From: CAXXFQ01 sp963674475
Lineage (GTDB): Bacteria > Planctomycetota > Planctomycetia > Pirellulales > Thermoguttaceae
Assembly (NCBI GenBank): GCA_963674475.2
Contig: CAXXFQ010000019.1
Span: 682,001 to 746,000 of the forward strand
DNA length: 64,000 nt
Direction: 5' to 3'
Positions 1 to 7,772 of the stretch are shown one piece after another (positions within the stretch are counted from its first letter, which is position 1; each line of letters begins with the position of its first letter). The notes beneath the pieces were generated by a model. It searched no databases. It had not been told where the DNA came from and saw nothing but the letters and a program-made list of their open reading frames with translations. A program made the translations under genes and the position numbers.

Positions 1-1475
1 GTACTGATAAAGGCTTCGGCGTTGACCGGCTTGTTCAGGTAGGCGCGCGCCCCGAGTCCCAGGCAGGTTTCCCGGTCGACTGCGGATTCGCGGCTCGCGA
101 GGATGAGGACCGGGATATGGGGATGGTCGTACTTGAGCTGCTGGAGCACCCCGAGCCCGTCGATGCCGGGCATGTTCACGTCCAGTATGAGGACCTCGAT
201 GTCCTTGACCCTGCTCAACGCACTTTCGTCATACACGACGAGCGCGCCCACGGCCGCCTGCAGGCGACGGGAGAGGGCCAGTTCGAACTTCCGGTCCGGT
301 GCGGAAAGCAGTGAAGCGGCCATATTCCGCCGCACCCTCCGGTATTGGGCGGCCTGATGGTATGCGGTATCGACGCCGACTTCGACACCCCGCACGCCGT
401 CCATCGAGGTGAGCAGCGCGCACAGCCTCCGGGCCAGGGCCGTCAGCATCGCCTTGTGGTCGGTTATGGTCAGGGAGACAACCCCGTCCTTGACATGAAC
501 GGCCCCAGGATATTCCTGGAGCGCAAGACCGGCCCGTATCCTTGCCGCCAGTTCGCAATCCCTGGCGAGTTCTGCGGAGCACTCCGCGCCGACATAGCCA
601 CGGGACGTTTCGGTCCGCGTCGCCCGCGCTCCCCGGTGAAGGCCGCAAGGGTCTCCCTTGGAATAGACGTCGCCCTGGGAGTAGCTCCTCCCGGTGCCGA
701 CCTCCACGCTCTTCACTCCCGTCATTTCGGTGATGGAATCGGCCAGCTCCCGGGCCTCCGCACGCAGCGCCCGGTCGTGATCCTTGAGCCGGACCATGAG
801 GTTGCCGCCCTCGGAAGAGACGGCCAGGCCGCAATCCTTGTGGGCAAGCAATGCATGGGCCTCGGACGCCAGGAGGTGATCCTTGAGGATGCCCCTGGAG
901 AAGTCCGTGGCCCCCAGTGCGGGCTTGGCCAGTTGCTTCACGATCAGATAGGCGCTCTGGCTGACGCCGAGCGATCCGACGGGAATCACCATGTCGTAGC
1001 GCGGGCTGGCCCACGGATCATGGCCCTCCGCCAGGGAGATCGCCCAATCGGCCCGAAGCATGTCGTCCGAATGAATAAGTTCGAGGGCGGCCGACTCCGA
1101 GTACCCATGGACGCGTTTCGCCTCCCGCAGGCGGTCATTCGTGTCGGAGATGAGGCACACCCGGAGGATTTCGTTCGCCTCGGGCGCCAGCAGCGCGGCA
1201 TACCCGAATATGACTGCGTCCCGTTCTTCCGTGAGCAGTTGCGCCACGGCAAGCCGCATCCAGGCCGTCAATTGTTCCCGGGCGCCGAAGGCCCGGCCGG
1301 AAGCCGTCTGAAGGAGCATCCCGTCGAATACGCCTTCATCCAAACCGGACATCCGGGCCGCATTCGTGATGATTTCCTTGTCGGTGATCAGGTCGAAACC
1401 CGTAATCTCGACAACAGACTTAACCACAGAGTCCGCTTCACAGAACAGACCGTTGAAAATTGCAATCGCAGTCAT
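1..1475 (-). CDS. Kinase-like/BON/response-regulator fusion protein (3' truncated by window edge)
   Basis: An uninterrupted reading frame starts at ATG 1475, behind a GA-rich Shine-Dalgarno-like stretch (AGTGGGGAAG), and runs off the window edge after about 491 codons. Residues 1-200 look like a cytidylate-kinase-like domain (GFDLITDKEII, later ADWAISLAEG), but the usual glycine-rich P-loop is replaced by FNGLFCEADSV, so ATP binding is doubtful. Two BON-like segments follow at about 205-275 and 305-370, ending in TGVKSVEVGTG and DGVRGVEVGVD. A receiver domain follows, with phospho-acceptor context LILDVNMPG and the conserved lysine in LNKPVN close to the cut end. The receiver is the output-proximal or final part seen. 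I infer a signalling protein that senses through BON/kinase-like modules. The cut hides whether another domain follows. The domain names rest on motif reading, so the BON calls are moderate. Confidence 0.72.
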   Translation of the reverse strand, partial: MTAIAIFNGLFCEADSVVKSVVEITGFDLITDKEIITNAARMSGLDEGVFDGMLLQTASGRAFGAREQLTAWMRLAVAQLLTEERDAVIFGYAALLAPEANEILRVCLISDTNDRLREAKRVHGYSESAALELIHSDDMLRADWAISLAEGHDPWASPRYDMVIPVGSLGVSQSAYLIVKQLAKPALGATDFSRGILKDHLLASEAHALLAHKDCGLAVSSEGGNLMVRLKDHDRALRAEARELADSITEMTGVKSVEVGTGRSYSQGDVYSKGDPCGLHRGARATRTETSRGYVGAECSAELARDCELAARIRAGLALQEYPGAVHVKDGVVSLTITDHKAMLTALARRLCALLTSMDGVRGVEVGVDTAYHQAAQYRRVRRNMAASLLSAPDRKFELALSRRLQAAVGALVVYDESALSRVKDIEVLILDVNMPGIDGLGVLQQLKYDHPHIPVLILASRESAVDRETCLGLGARAYLNKPVNAEAFIS

Positions 1476-2230
1476 CTTCCCCACTCTTTTCGTTGCCAAC
1501 GCGGTTCGTGCGCCTGTTACGCCGGAGGCAGCCACCGTGACTTTCGATCAGGCCAGGCGGCCCCTCATGTCTCTTCCGGCTTTTCCCCTGCGACCACCCG
1601 ACGGGCCGGGACTCGGGTCCCCGACCCCTTCAGAGCTTGCGGTCAGGCCTCTCCTGACGCCGAACTCTTGGCGGGCGTGCTTGCGTCGCGCGCCCAATGC
1701 ATAAAGTACACCATCGGCAAGAATTTGATATTTATTACTTAATTGGATTGCCAGTAATTTTTCAAACGGGCTATTTTTGCCAAATAGGCCGTTAAACCGT
1801 CTCGATAGCGGGCGGCCGATGTGCATTTCTATTCATTAATTGTTTGAAGTAATAGATTATTTTCTCGCAAAGCCCGAAAGCGTCACTCGTCGTCGAAATT
1901 TGCGCGTTTTCAAGGGCGACGCCCCGAAATTTGAGCATCGGCGTCCATTTTTGTCTCAAGAAAGTGAAAATCGGCGTGTTCGCTGGAAAAATTTTGCGCG
2001 ATAGGCGAGGTCTGGCCGGTCAAAAATTGCAAAATCTCTTGCGATATGCGCTGTTTTTTGCCGGTTAGCCCTGTCGGGTGGCGAGATGGGGCTCGTTTCT
2101 TAGGCCAGAACCCGGAGACGGTGCTCATCTCGGACGCATCGGGGGAGCGGGGGGCGACCGAAGATTTGCGGACGGCGGACTGCCCCGTCGCACCGATGCG
2201 CCCGCCCGCACGTTCACTCTTCCCCGCACG

Positions 2231-2402
2231 GACGCGCGGATGCGCGGATGCGCCTGTGGCGGGGCGGGCCACCATACAAGAGCCGCCTTGCCCGCTTCCC
2301 GCATGGACGCGCGGATGCACCTGTGGGGGGGGCAGGGCCGGCCTCCTGTGTACATGGGATGCCCGCAGCAGACGCGCGGATGCGCCTGTGGGGGGGGCGG
2401 GT
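2231..2402. repeat. Three copies of a G-run repeat spaced exactly 66 bp apart
   Basis: The unit GCGCGGATGCGCCTGTGG (one copy has CAC for CGC), followed by a run of G, occurs three times. The equivalent base of the GGATG core falls at 2248, 2314 and 2380, giving two identical 66-bp steps. The first copy carries an extra internal duplication of GCGGATGC. The intervening sequence is not conserved, so this is not a simple tandem array. A weaker fourth relative may lie around 2190-2210. Function unknown. Confidence 0.6.
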
Positions 2403-2513
2403 GCTTCGTTCCCTGCCGGGGCCGCGTCGGGTCTCAGGCCGAGCTCGCCCGGTTTTGGAGCCTTCGACAGCAGCGATTGGGCAGCGCCTTTGTCTCCCCG
2501 AGGGGGCCGCCGG

Positions 2514-2558
2514 CAAATCCGCAGGACAGCGGATTTGGACGTTGCCGTCTTCGGCAAC
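2514..2558. terminator. Pair of small perfect hairpins downstream of the metallopeptidase gene
   Basis: CAAATCCGC/GCGGATTTG (2514-2522/2529-2537) and GTTGCCG/CGGCAAC with a TCTT loop (2541-2547/2552-2558) lie 60-100 bp beyond the stop of the leftward gene ending at 2615. They could stop transcription, but there is no clear T-run on either strand, so this is only a candidate terminator. Confidence 0.35.
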
Positions 2559-2614
2559 GCCCCCAAGGGGTGAACCCCAGGACGGGGCGAATCCGGGCAT
2601 TCCCCATGCCCGGC

Positions 2615-3334
2615 TCAGTTGACGGGCGCGAACCAGGCGGGCACGTATCTGCCGCCTTGGGACAGTTCCCTTTCCAGGCGGGCGTGGTCGGGCTGATGCC
2701 GGGCGACCAGGTCCCAGTAGTGTTTGGAGTGGTTGAGGTGCCGGGTGTGGCAAAGCTCGTGCAGGAGGAGGTGGTCCACGAGTTCGGGCGGCAGGAACAG
2801 GAGCTTGGCGTTGAGGCTGATGGTGCCTTTGGCCGAGCAGGACCCCCAGCGGGTTTTCTGGCGGCGCACGCGCAGGGCCTCGTAGGGGAGGTGCAGGGCG
2901 CGGGACAGGGAGTCGAGTTTGGGCAGGGCGAATTCGCGCGCCTTTTTCATGGTGAATTTCTGGAGCGCTTCGAGGATGGCCGGGGTGTCGGCCAGGGGGC
3001 CGCGCACGAGCAGGCGGGGGCCGTTTTCCGTGACCGTGACCCGTCCGGGCCGGTCCAGGTAGCCCACGCGCAGGGCGCGGCCGCAGGCGCGGAAGTCGAT
3101 GCGTTCGGGCGGGGCCGGGAGTTCGTCGGAGAAGTGCAGGCCGCGCGCCAGCAGGCGGTCGCGGGTGCGCTCGATCCAGGCGCGTTTCTCCTCGAGGATG
3201 TCCGGGACGTTGCGTTTGCCGAAACCGCGCGGCACGACCACCTCCAGGCCGCGTCCGGGCACGAGCTTGACGAGCACGCGCCGGGCGCGCGGGTGTTCCT
3301 TGACGGTCAGGGGCAGGTCCGCGAATTCGGTCAT
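2615..3334 (-). CDS. YgjP/SprT-like M48-type zinc metallopeptidase
   Basis: Predicted 239-residue protein of the YgjP-like (DUF45, WLM/M48-related) metallopeptidase family. The zinc-binding helix HELCH lies at residues 192-196, with the downstream HSKHYWDLV segment expected for the third ligand region. The family hallmark RWGSCSAKGTISLN precedes it at about 172-185. Family length is about 230-240 residues, so it looks complete. The start ATG (3334) overlaps the TGA of the upstream DUF523 gene in the sequence ATGA, which indicates translational coupling and fixes the start. The substrate of this family is not well defined. There is no signal peptide, so it is probably cytoplasmic. Confidence 0.85.
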   Translation of the reverse strand: MTEFADLPLTVKEHPRARRVLVKLVPGRGLEVVVPRGFGKRNVPDILEEKRAWIERTRDRLLARGLHFSDELPAPPERIDFRACGRALRVGYLDRPGRVTVTENGPRLLVRGPLADTPAILEALQKFTMKKAREFALPKLDSLSRALHLPYEALRVRRQKTRWGSCSAKGTISLNAKLLFLPPELVDHLLLHELCHTRHLNHSKHYWDLVARHQPDHARLERELSQGGRYVPAWFAPVN

Positions 3335-3765
3335 TTGGAGGGGGGTATCTCCTCGGTGTGCACGGTGATGCCGTTCTTGAGGAGCAGGTCCGCGAACACG
3401 CCGTTGCCTTTGACCCGGGTGGAGGTGAAGGTGCCGTCGTAGATGACGCCCTTGCCGCAGGACGGGGAGCGCGCCTTGAGGATGGCCTCGGTGCATCCGG
3501 CCAGCTTGGCAAGCTTGAGGCCCTCTTCGGCCCCGCGATGGAACTGTTCGGTGCGGTCCGCGCCGGTGTCGTCCACGACCTTGCCTTCCGCGTTGATCTC
3601 GCAGGGCGGGCGCGGGGTGGGCAGCCCGCCGTGGACCTCGGGGCAGAAGGGGATGGCCTCGCCCTTGCGGACGAGTTCGACCACGGACTCGGTGGTGTTG
3701 TAGGAGCCGTTGTAGCTGCAATAGATGCCCGCCAGGCAGGCGCTGACCAGGATGGGTTTCTTCAT
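3331..3765 (-). CDS. DUF523 family protein
   Basis: A 144-residue protein matching DUF523 throughout: N-terminal KPILVSACLAGIYCSYNG, then FCPEVHGGLPTPRPP, and the cysteine motif ARSPSCGKGVIYDG. The conserved cysteines (residues about 9, 16, 41, 54 and 102) suggest a metal or redox site, but the family has no settled function. It is the first gene of a two-gene unit with the metallopeptidase (4-bp ATGA overlap). The start ATG at 3765 is followed by the canonical family N-terminus, which makes the start secure. Confidence 0.88.
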   Translation of the reverse strand: MKKPILVSACLAGIYCSYNGSYNTTESVVELVRKGEAIPFCPEVHGGLPTPRPPCEINAEGKVVDDTGADRTEQFHRGAEEGLKLAKLAGCTEAILKARSPSCGKGVIYDGTFTSTRVKGNGVFADLLLKNGITVHTEEIPPSK

Positions 3766-3846
3766 GGATCGCTTCCGATTTTTCCGGGTTGTGTTCGGTC
3801 CATTCTATCCTTGATCTTTGCGGTGTCAAAGACCTATTGTGCGCCC

Positions 3847-5004
3847 GTGAAACAAGACTATCAAATGCGCGGGATGTATCTGTTCCTGCTGGTACTGGTG
3901 GCGGGCAGCGCCGTTGCCTTCCAGGGATGGCGCACCCTGCTCAACAATTTTGCCGTGGACGTGGGCGGCCTGTCCGGCCTGGACATCGGCATCGTGCAGT
4001 CCGTGCGCGAGGTGCCGGGGTTCCTCGCCCTGCTGGCGCTGTACGTCATCCTGATCATCCGCGAGCACCGGCTGGCCGCCGTGTCCGTGATCGTCCTCGG
4101 CCTGGGCGTGGGGCTGACCGGGACCATGCCAACCACGGCCGGGCTGGTCTTCACCACCCTGCTCATGAGCTTCGGGTTCCACTATTTCGAGACCATGAAC
4201 CAGTCGCTCACGCTCCAGTACTTCAGCCACGCCGAAGCCCCGCTGGTCATGGGGCGGCTGCGGTCCGTGAACGCCCTGACCAACATCCTGGTGGGCGGCG
4301 CTATCTACGGGCTGGCCCGGTACATGGGCTACACGGCCATGTTCGCGGTCATGGGCGGGGTGGCCGCGGTTTGCGGCCTGTGGGCACTGACCCGCGACCC
4401 CTCGCAGACGGACCTGCCGGTGCAGCGCAAGAAGATGACCTTTAAAAAGAAGTATTGGCTCTACTACGCGCTGACCTTCCTGAGCGGTGCGCGGCGGCAG
4501 GTGTTCGTGGCCTTTGCCGTGTACCTGCTGGTGTCCAGGTTCGGCTACACCGTGCAGCAGGTGACCGTGCTCTTCGTGGTCAACAACGTGCTCAATTATT
4601 TTGCCAACCCCTTGATCGGGCGGGCGGTGAACCGGTTCGGCGAGCGGGCCGTGCTCTCCATCGAATACAGTACCCTGACCCTGGTCTTCCTGGGCTACGC
4701 CTTTACCGAGAGCGCGCTGTTGGCCGGTGCGCTCTACGTGGCGGACAACATCGTGTTCAACTTCGCCATGGGCATCAAGACCTTCTACCAGAAGATAGCG
4801 GACCCTGCGGACATCGCCTCGGGCATGGCCGTGGGCTTCACCATCAACCACATCGCGGCGGTGTTCATCCCGTTCATGGGCGGGCTGGCCTGGATGGCGG
4901 ACTACCGCAGCGTGTTCCTGGGCGCGGTGGCCCTTTCCGTGGTCTCGCTGATCCTGACCCAGTGCATCCCCGGACAGCTGCGCAACCAGCAAGCTCAAGG
5001 TTGA
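3847..5004 (+). CDS. MFS-type membrane transporter
   Basis: About 385 residues with ten to twelve hydrophobic segments, beginning MYLFLLVLVAGSAVAFQGW and continuing with alternating helices through to SVVSLILTQCIP. The two-halved layout with a cytoplasmic basic loop after helix six (VQRKKMTFKKKYW) is typical of the major facilitator superfamily. The substrate cannot be inferred. The start is uncertain: GTG 3847, ATG 3865 and ATG 3874 are all in frame and none has a good ribosome-binding site. It is divergent from the DUF523 pair, so the 80-bp gap must hold both promoters. Confidence 0.78.
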   Translation: MKQDYQMRGMYLFLLVLVAGSAVAFQGWRTLLNNFAVDVGGLSGLDIGIVQSVREVPGFLALLALYVILIIREHRLAAVSVIVLGLGVGLTGTMPTTAGLVFTTLLMSFGFHYFETMNQSLTLQYFSHAEAPLVMGRLRSVNALTNILVGGAIYGLARYMGYTAMFAVMGGVAAVCGLWALTRDPSQTDLPVQRKKMTFKKKYWLYYALTFLSGARRQVFVAFAVYLLVSRFGYTVQQVTVLFVVNNVLNYFANPLIGRAVNRFGERAVLSIEYSTLTLVFLGYAFTESALLAGALYVADNIVFNFAMGIKTFYQKIADPADIASGMAVGFTINHIAAVFIPFMGGLAWMADYRSVFLGAVALSVVSLILTQCIPGQLRNQQAQG

Positions 5005-5028
5005 CTTGGCTGGACAGCAATGTAAAGT
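5001..5028 (+). promoter_or_regulatory. Possible sigma70-type promoter for cheD
   Basis: TTGACT (5001-5006), a 16-bp spacer and TAAAGT (5023-5028) lie 53 bp before the cheD start. The -35 element overlaps the stop codon of the upstream transporter. No other evidence supports it. Confidence 0.3.
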
Positions 5029-5081
5029 GAGATAATGAATCCTATTTATGACCGCTCCCGGCATGGGCTGAAGGCGTTGCG

Positions 5082-5624
5082 ATGAAAGGATTGGGCCAGG
5101 GGCTTCCCAAGGTTTTCTTGCAGACAGGCGACTGCTTTTTCGGCGTGCAACCCACCCTGGTGACCACGGTGCTCGGGTCGTGCCTGGCCGTGACCATTCA
5201 CGCGCCCAAGCAGGGCGTGGGCACCATCTGCCACGCCTTCCTGCCCGACAGCCGGGAGGGCAAGCACCGGCTCGATCCCCAGATATGCCGGTTCGTGGAC
5301 ACGGCGCTGATGAACATGCTCGAATCCCTGGACAAGCTCGGCGTGCCCCGGCGGGACCTGGTCATCAAGATGTTCGGCGGCTCCAACGGCATCGCCCTGC
5401 GCGGGGTGGAGTCCACCAGCTACAATATCGGCCGCCGCAACGTGGAGATGGCCCGCAGGCTGCTCAAGTTCGAGCGGCTCTCGGTGGCCGTGGAGGACGT
5501 GGGCGGCAACCGGGGCCGCAAGATCATGTTCCAGACCCACACGGGCGACATCTGGCTCAAGCGGCTGCACAGTCTTGACGCGGCCGCCCGGACCGGGGAC
5601 GGGGACGCGGGAACCAAGCTGTAG
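5082..5624 (+). CDS. cheD: CheD chemoreceptor glutamine deamidase
   Basis: A 180-residue CheD homologue. CheD deamidates specific glutamines on methyl-accepting chemotaxis proteins and interacts with CheC in other bacteria. The catalytic cysteine sits in VLGSCLAVTIH (Cys34), the catalytic histidine in ICHAFLP (His51), and the threonine in LVTTV (28/29). The Cys-His spacing of 17 matches characterised CheD. The FGGSN segment is also typical. No che operon surrounds it, since the neighbours are a transporter and acetolactate decarboxylase. It probably serves receptors encoded elsewhere. Confidence 0.93.
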   Translation: MKGLGQGLPKVFLQTGDCFFGVQPTLVTTVLGSCLAVTIHAPKQGVGTICHAFLPDSREGKHRLDPQICRFVDTALMNMLESLDKLGVPRRDLVIKMFGGSNGIALRGVESTSYNIGRRNVEMARRLLKFERLSVAVEDVGGNRGRKIMFQTHTGDIWLKRLHSLDAAARTGDGDAGTKL

Positions 5625-5642
5625 CCCATAGGCTCCGGGACG

Positions 5643-6413
5643 ATGATGCGAAGGATTGCATGGATGTTTTTGGCGGCGCTGGCGCTGCTCGTTCCGGGAA
5701 CCGGACGGGCGGGCGACGCCGTGTTTCAGTACTCCACCGCCGATGCGCTCCTGGCCGGCCTGTACGACGGGGACATGACCCTGGAGTCCCTCAAGTTCAA
5801 GGGCGACTTCGGCCTGGGCTTTCTCAACGGCCTGGACGGCGAGCTGACCCTGCTGGAAGGGCAGGCCTACTCCGCCAGGGCCGGGGGCGAGGTCTCCACC
5901 CCGGCGGACTCCGACCGCCTCCCGTTCGCCACGGTCTGTTTTTTCACCCCCGGGCGCACGCTGAGGCTCGGGAAGATCGGCTCCCTGGAAGCGTTGAACC
6001 GGGCCGTGATCCAGGCGATGCCCTCCCCCAACCTGTTTTGCGCCATCCGCATCAAGGCGGAATTTTCCGGTGTGAAGACCCGGGCCATTCCCGGCCAGCA
6101 GCCGCCGTACCGTCCCCTGGCCGAGGCGGAAAAGGAGCAGGCGGTCACGGAATTTTCCGGCCCCGGAACCCTGGTGGGCTTCTATCTGCCCGCGTTTGCG
6201 CGGGGGGTGAGCATACCGGGATTCCATTGGCATTTTTTGACGAAAGACCGCAGCGGCGGCGGCCACGTGCTCGACCTCGCCCTTGATTCGGGCGAGGCCG
6301 GGCTGGACATCCTGCACGACTTCACCGTGCGGCTGCCCGATGATCGGGCCTTTGACCGGCTCGACCTGTCAGGGACGCCGCACGCAGGGAAGCGGGAGGG
6401 AGCCGGGCAGTGA
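5643..6413 (+). CDS. budA: Alpha-acetolactate decarboxylase with signal peptide
   Basis: A 256-residue protein of the acetolactate decarboxylase family, which converts 2-acetolactate to acetoin. Zinc ligands are visible as GFHWHFL (His195, His197) and GGHVLD (His208), and the N-terminal half shows the family pattern FQYSTADALLAGLYDG and LDGELTLLEG. An N-terminal hydrophobic stretch (AWMFLAALALLVPGTGRAGD) looks like a cleavable signal peptide, so the enzyme is probably exported, which is unusual given a cytosolic substrate. No acetolactate synthase or butanediol dehydrogenase gene is adjacent. The downstream Hpt gene follows within 15 bp. Confidence 0.88.
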   Translation: MMRRIAWMFLAALALLVPGTGRAGDAVFQYSTADALLAGLYDGDMTLESLKFKGDFGLGFLNGLDGELTLLEGQAYSARAGGEVSTPADSDRLPFATVCFFTPGRTLRLGKIGSLEALNRAVIQAMPSPNLFCAIRIKAEFSGVKTRAIPGQQPPYRPLAEAEKEQAVTEFSGPGTLVGFYLPAFARGVSIPGFHWHFLTKDRSGGGHVLDLALDSGEAGLDILHDFTVRLPDDRAFDRLDLSGTPHAGKREGAGQ

Positions 6414-6427
6414 GCGAGGGAGGACGC

Positions 6428-6739
6428 ATGGAGACGATCACGGTCCTGGTGGACAGTGAACTGGAACCGATCATTCCGAGATATTTCGAATTGCAGCGGC
6501 AGGGGCTGGACGACGTGGCGCGCGCCGCGACCGGCGGCGACGCCGAGACCGTCCGGCTGGCGGGCCACAAGATGAAGGGCACGGGGTCCTCCTACGGATT
6601 TCCCTATCTCACCGAAATCGGGGCGGCCATCGAGCGGGCGGCCGTGGCCGGGGACCTGGACGATGCCGCGGCCCTCGCCCGGACCGCGGGCGATTACCTG
6701 AACCGCGTGCGCGTGGTCTACGGGGAGGAGCAGGCGTGA
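6428..6739 (+). CDS. Hpt (histidine phosphotransfer) domain protein
   Basis: A 103-residue single-domain protein with the Hpt signature LAGHKMKGTGSSYGF. The phosphorylatable histidine is His47, and the helical pattern around it is as expected for the domain. Such proteins shuttle phosphoryl groups between hybrid kinases and response regulators. ATG 6428 is preferred over the upstream in-frame GTG 6410 because GGGAGG lies 5-10 bases before it. The gene end overlaps the start of the glycosyltransferase. Its kinase partner is not adjacent, and the hybrid kinase at 31.9 kb has no Hpt domain of its own and is one candidate. Confidence 0.87.
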   Translation: METITVLVDSELEPIIPRYFELQRQGLDDVARAATGGDAETVRLAGHKMKGTGSSYGFPYLTEIGAAIERAAVAGDLDDAAALARTAGDYLNRVRVVYGEEQA

Positions 6740-7695
6740 ACATTCTCATGCTGGCCATCAACGATCCGGCCGGGACCGCCATTCAGTTTTCCAAGGCGCT
6801 CAACCTGCACACCGGCCACAGCTGCCGGCTGGTGACCCTGGAGACGCGCTACACCCACGCCTGGGAAAAGGACCTGCACGTGCCGGACCTGGGACCGGAC
6901 GGCCTGGAGGAGATCGCCATCCTCATGCGCGATGCGGACGTCCTGCACTTCCACATGACCTGCGACGAGCACCAGCCCTTCGGGCCGCACCTGCCCGCCG
7001 ACTACCTGCGCGGCAAGGCCGTGGTCCACCATCACCACGGGCACCACGACTTCCGGTCCGACCCCGAGTCCTTCCGGCGCAAGTACCGGGAGCTTGGGCG
7101 TACCAACCTGCTGGTCAGCACGCCCGACCTGATGCACAAGCTGCCCGAGGCGAGGTGGCAGCCGAACCTGGTGCCCATCAACGAGCCGCTGCTCCGGCCC
7201 CAGTGGGGGCGGTACGACGACCCCGGCCAGCTTGAGGTCTGCCACTCGCCCACGCGCAAGGACCTCAAGAACACGGACGAGTTCCTGGCCGCGGTCCAGG
7301 AGGTCAACAAGCGGCGCGCCCGGCTCCACATCGACCTGATCGACGACGTGCCCAACGAGGTCTGCCTGGCCCGCAAGCGGCGCTGCCACGTGCTCTTCGA
7401 CCACATGCAGGGGTACTACGGCGTGTCCAGCCTGGAGGGATTGTCCCAGGGGCTGGCGGTCATCGCCGGACTCGACGACTGGAACCGGGAGCGGGTGGCC
7501 GAGTTCGCCGGGACCGACGACCTGCCCTGGGTGATCGCCCGGGACCGGGACGAGCTGACCGCGCGGCTGATCGAGCTGTGGCAGGACCGCGCCCGGTGCG
7601 AGGCCATAGGCGACAAGGGGCGCACGTTCATGGAGGAGCGCTGGTCCGACGAGCGGGTGGCGCGCCATCTGGCCGACTTTTACGAATCCCTGTGA
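6736..7695 (+). CDS. GT-B type glycosyltransferase
   Basis: A 319-residue protein resembling glycosyltransferase family 4/group 1 enzymes. It has an N-terminal Rossmann-like half (MNILMLAINDPAGTAIQFSKAL, then ADVLHFHMTCDE) and a C-terminal donor-binding half containing YYGVSSLEGLSQGLAVIAG, the usual glutamate-containing segment. The start is GTG 6736, overlapping the Hpt stop (GTGA) and preceded by GGGGAGGAG. It probably transfers a sugar to a surface glycan or lipid. Donor and acceptor are unknown, and neighbouring genes give no polysaccharide context. Confidence 0.8.
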   Translation: MNILMLAINDPAGTAIQFSKALNLHTGHSCRLVTLETRYTHAWEKDLHVPDLGPDGLEEIAILMRDADVLHFHMTCDEHQPFGPHLPADYLRGKAVVHHHHGHHDFRSDPESFRRKYRELGRTNLLVSTPDLMHKLPEARWQPNLVPINEPLLRPQWGRYDDPGQLEVCHSPTRKDLKNTDEFLAAVQEVNKRRARLHIDLIDDVPNEVCLARKRRCHVLFDHMQGYYGVSSLEGLSQGLAVIAGLDDWNRERVAEFAGTDDLPWVIARDRDELTARLIELWQDRARCEAIGDKGRTFMEERWSDERVARHLADFYESL

Positions 7696-7772
7696 TTCAG
7701 GCTCGGTACGGCTTTGCTTTTCTCCAAGGATTTACGTATATCACACACTCTGAACTCGTGATCGGAGTGGGC

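Larger units (their letters stand above)
1476..2614. other. 1.1 kb gene-free stretch: AT-rich promoter zone then hairpin/repeat-rich GC zone
   Basis: No convincing gene. Roughly 1700-1900 is AT-rich compared with its surroundings and carries an imperfect 12-bp inverted repeat (AACGGGCTATTT at 1765-1776, AAATAGGCCGTT at 1782-1793), a plausible operator upstream of the leftward receiver-fusion gene. From 2000 to 2600 the DNA becomes very GC-rich, with a 66-bp-spaced repeat and two perfect small hairpins: CAAATCCGC/GCGGATTTG at 2514-2537 and GTTGCCG/CGGCAAC at 2541-2558. The long open frames here in all phases have biased Arg/Pro/Ala composition and no family resemblance, so I treat them as chance. 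Confidence 0.6.

Noticed and set aside
2231..2402. 66-bp-spaced repeats as a CRISPR array
   Set aside because: Only three imperfect units, no constant repeat/variable spacer arrangement of usual length, and no cas genes in the window.
1910..2566. 218-codon - strand frame rich in Pro/Ala/Arg
   Set aside because: Composition follows the repeat-rich GC DNA, there is no ribosome-binding site, and there is no family resemblance.
2078..3442. Long + strand open frame across the metallopeptidase and DUF523 region
   Set aside because: It runs antisense to two well-supported genes and has Gly/Ala/Arg-biased composition without any family motif.
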